Source: Clostridia bacterium
GTDB taxonomy: Bacteria > Bacillota > Clostridia > Oscillospirales > CAG-272
Direction of reading: 5' to 3'
DNA length: 42,780 nucleotides
Assembly (NCBI GenBank): GCA_017505745.1
Contig: JAFVOP010000035.1
Location: forward strand, 1-42,780
In this document: piece after piece, positions 41,718-42,780 of the stretch
Layout: each line of letters starts with the position of its first letter
Numbering within the stretch: the first letter of the stretch is position 1
Notes under the pieces: generated by a model
The model's input: the letters and a program-made list of their open reading frames with translations, nothing else
Told to the model about the DNA's origin: nothing
The model's database searches: none
Made by a program: the position numbers and the translations under genes

Positions 41718-42025
41718 GGTTCAAGTCCATAAGGTTCTGGAAAAGGTGCAACGGTGAAATAGAGGTATTTTTATCCCTAAAAACACAAAAAGCCCTTGAA
41801 AATCAAGGACTTTTGTGTTGGAGTGGAAAATTGTTTCCCAATTATAGCTAGATGGGCTCGAACTCAGCTAAACTTCGAGCCGCAAGCGGCTCTCGTCGAA
41901 TGAATTCCTTCAGAATTCATTCCCCTGTTCCTCGCTTCGCTCGAAGCAGTCTGTTGCTACGCCTCAAGCCTAACAAAAGGAGCCAAAACAAAAACCACCC
42001 GATTGGGTGGTTTCTGTTTTGGCTC
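41718..42025. repeat. Hairpin-rich cassette repeat, copy iii
   Basis: Begins with GGTTCAAGTCC (41718-41728). Contains the CACAAAAAG/CTTTTGTG stem, TAGCTAGATGGGCTCGAACT, the same hairpin series as copy ii, and ends in a long stem (41979-41999 with 42004-42025, one mismatch). From about 41826 to 42010 it is almost identical to copy ii. It fills 41698-42145 together with a short AT-rich tail; no ORF. Confidence 0.8.
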
Positions 42026-42145
42026 CCCCCAACAATTTCGAACCTTTGACGATTCGGACGATTTTGGAGGGCTTTTTCTTAACAAATAGATTATAGCACA
42101 ATCAAGCAGCTAAGTCAATAGAATTTTGAAATGTTTAAAAAGAAT

Positions 42146-42640
42146 TCACACTTTTTCTTTGCCGTGGATTCCACCTTTCAGAATGATCTCAATCGTTCTG
42201 TCCGGAGAAACTTTGATGCACTCCACCAAACGTCTCACAACCGTATCATCATACTCAGTAAAACTATCTCCACTATACTCTTGGATAGTTTTCATAAACC
42301 TTTCGATTTCAGATTGGATGCTTTCGTTTGTTGCAGCTTGCTCTTTAGCCAAACGCAGTTGCTCACGAAGGACTCCGATTTTTTCATATAAGCCGACAAT
42401 AGCCTTTTCGTATCTTTCGGGATCTCCCTGCGTTGTTTCTTCTTTCTCCATCAATAGGTCGATTTCATCTTGGTGTGTGCGGATCTGATTTTCGATTGCA
42501 TAGGCATCAAGAACCTTTGTATCTCCCGTAAGTGCATACTGCAAGTTGGTACGACACAAATTGATGACTTCTTCCCTGCTATCCATCATATCCGAAAGGC
42601 ATCTACAAATAGCAGAATGAAGTTTCTTTTCTTCTAAGCC
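42146..42640 (-). pseudogene. C-terminal fragment of a large serine recombinase
   Basis: The frame from about 42640 reads LEEKKLHSAICRCLSDMMD, a coiled-coil stretch with repeated Glu/Lys, and ends SFTEYDDTVVRRLVECIKVS, the signature of the far C-terminus of large serine recombinases from clostridial mobile elements. The catalytic N-terminal domain with the active Ser and the zinc ribbon are missing; 5' of the fragment is polymerase sequence. The protein cannot be active. The upstream TTG 42700 that opens the frame lies in the polymerase fragment and is not a real start. Confidence 0.85.
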
Positions 42641-42643
42641 TAC

Positions 42644-42780
42644 TCGTCGTAATGCGGAGAAACAATAAGCAATCCGGGGCATTTCTGTTTGGCTTGCCAA
42701 ATGGCTTCACCCGTGCTGACTCCTTTTGCCTTCGCCTTGTAATTCTTTGCGAGGACAATACCGTGTCGTTCTTCCACATC
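42644..42780 (-). pseudogene. Y-family DNA polymerase (UmuC/DinB-like) fragment, frameshifted
   Basis: Runs into the window from the right. It reads DVEERHGIVLAKNYKAKAKG then VSTGEAIWQAKQKCPGLLIV, a conserved part of UmuC/ImpB-type translesion polymerases (usual ...TGEAIWQAKQKCPxLVIVPPxYDEY). At about 42660 the frame breaks: PHYDE continues in another frame, then homology stops and recombinase sequence begins. It is a remnant, joined to the recombinase fragment by deletion or recombination. Confidence 0.75.

Noticed and set aside
41718-41728. Complete tRNA next to the T-loop-like GGTTCAAGTCC
   Set aside because: The flanking sequence does not form T or acceptor stems; only the loop sequence matches, so a tRNA gene is not called.
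1-42780. CRISPR array, phage structural genes, plasmid origin
   Set aside because: No regularly spaced direct repeats, no cas, capsid, portal or replication-initiation genes were found in any frame.

Overview
The window looks like a chromosomal piece of an uncultured anaerobic Firmicute of the class Clostridia, probably gut- or rumen-associated. Evidence: strong GGAGG-type ribosome binding sites, many TTGACA-17-TATAAT promoters, intrinsic terminators, Gram-positive lipoproteins, an LTA-synthase-like enzyme, a CsaB-type pyruvyltransferase, a BlaI/M56 pair, and AraC, LacI and XRE regulators. No ribosomal or marker gene allows a finer call. Most genes are ordinary accessory or envelope metabolism. 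The unusual parts are the secreted beta-lactamase-fold (MBL) proteins, the hairpin-rich repeats, and the mobile-element debris at the right end.

Layout. 1-2974 (-): the N-terminal 991 codons of a large secreted MBL-fold protein with a repetitive C-terminal half. 3316-8349 (+): GDPD lipoprotein, a glycosyltransferase-CsaB fusion and rarA. 8395-11124 (-): MATE exporter followed by an endonuclease/exonuclease/phosphatase lipoprotein, divergent from an AraC regulator (11241-12020). 12064-14896 (-): M14-like carboxypeptidase and an MFS transporter, separated by a three-hairpin element; the MFS gene is divergent from a LacI-type regulator (15057-16025). 16076-18378 (-): malic enzyme and type-2 malate/lactate dehydrogenase, one operon. 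18531-21328 (-): XRE regulator, tRNA-Gly(CCC) inside a large inverted repeat, and an LTA-synthase-like protein. 21440-25940 (-): five-gene sugar operon (TIM-barrel isomerase, Gfo/Idh/MocA oxidoreductase, PIG-L deacetylase, NagB-like protein, PfkB kinase), divergent from an AraC regulator (26074-26967). 27049-28751 (-): M56 sensor peptidase and BlaI-type repressor. 28952-30918 (-): two GT2 glycosyltransferases. 31275-33925 (-): two tandem CNNM/CorC-type proteins. 34074-35399 (-): FAD oxidoreductase with a C-terminal Rieske domain. 35556-36287 (-): XRE regulator fused to a 16-residue-period beta-helix.

36385-42780 is an accessory region. Three related, hairpin-rich intergenic repeats (36385-36660, 37207-37562, 41718-42025) delimit cassette-like stretches. 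These carry a zinc-ribbon protein; a second secreted MBL protein with a 40-aa companion ORF and a 52-aa ORF; and an AT-rich lipoprotein. The region ends in a degraded serine recombinase fused to a frameshifted Y-family polymerase fragment.

The main candidates for something undescribed are: (a) the three-hairpin element present twice (13446-13544 and 37461-37562), whose stems differ by compensating base changes; (b) the cassette-like repeat family; (c) the paired secreted MBL/beta-helix proteins with a small companion ORF; and (d) the five-gene sugar operon, whose NagB-like member lacks one catalytic Asp. All functions come from reading motifs by eye; no database search was run.
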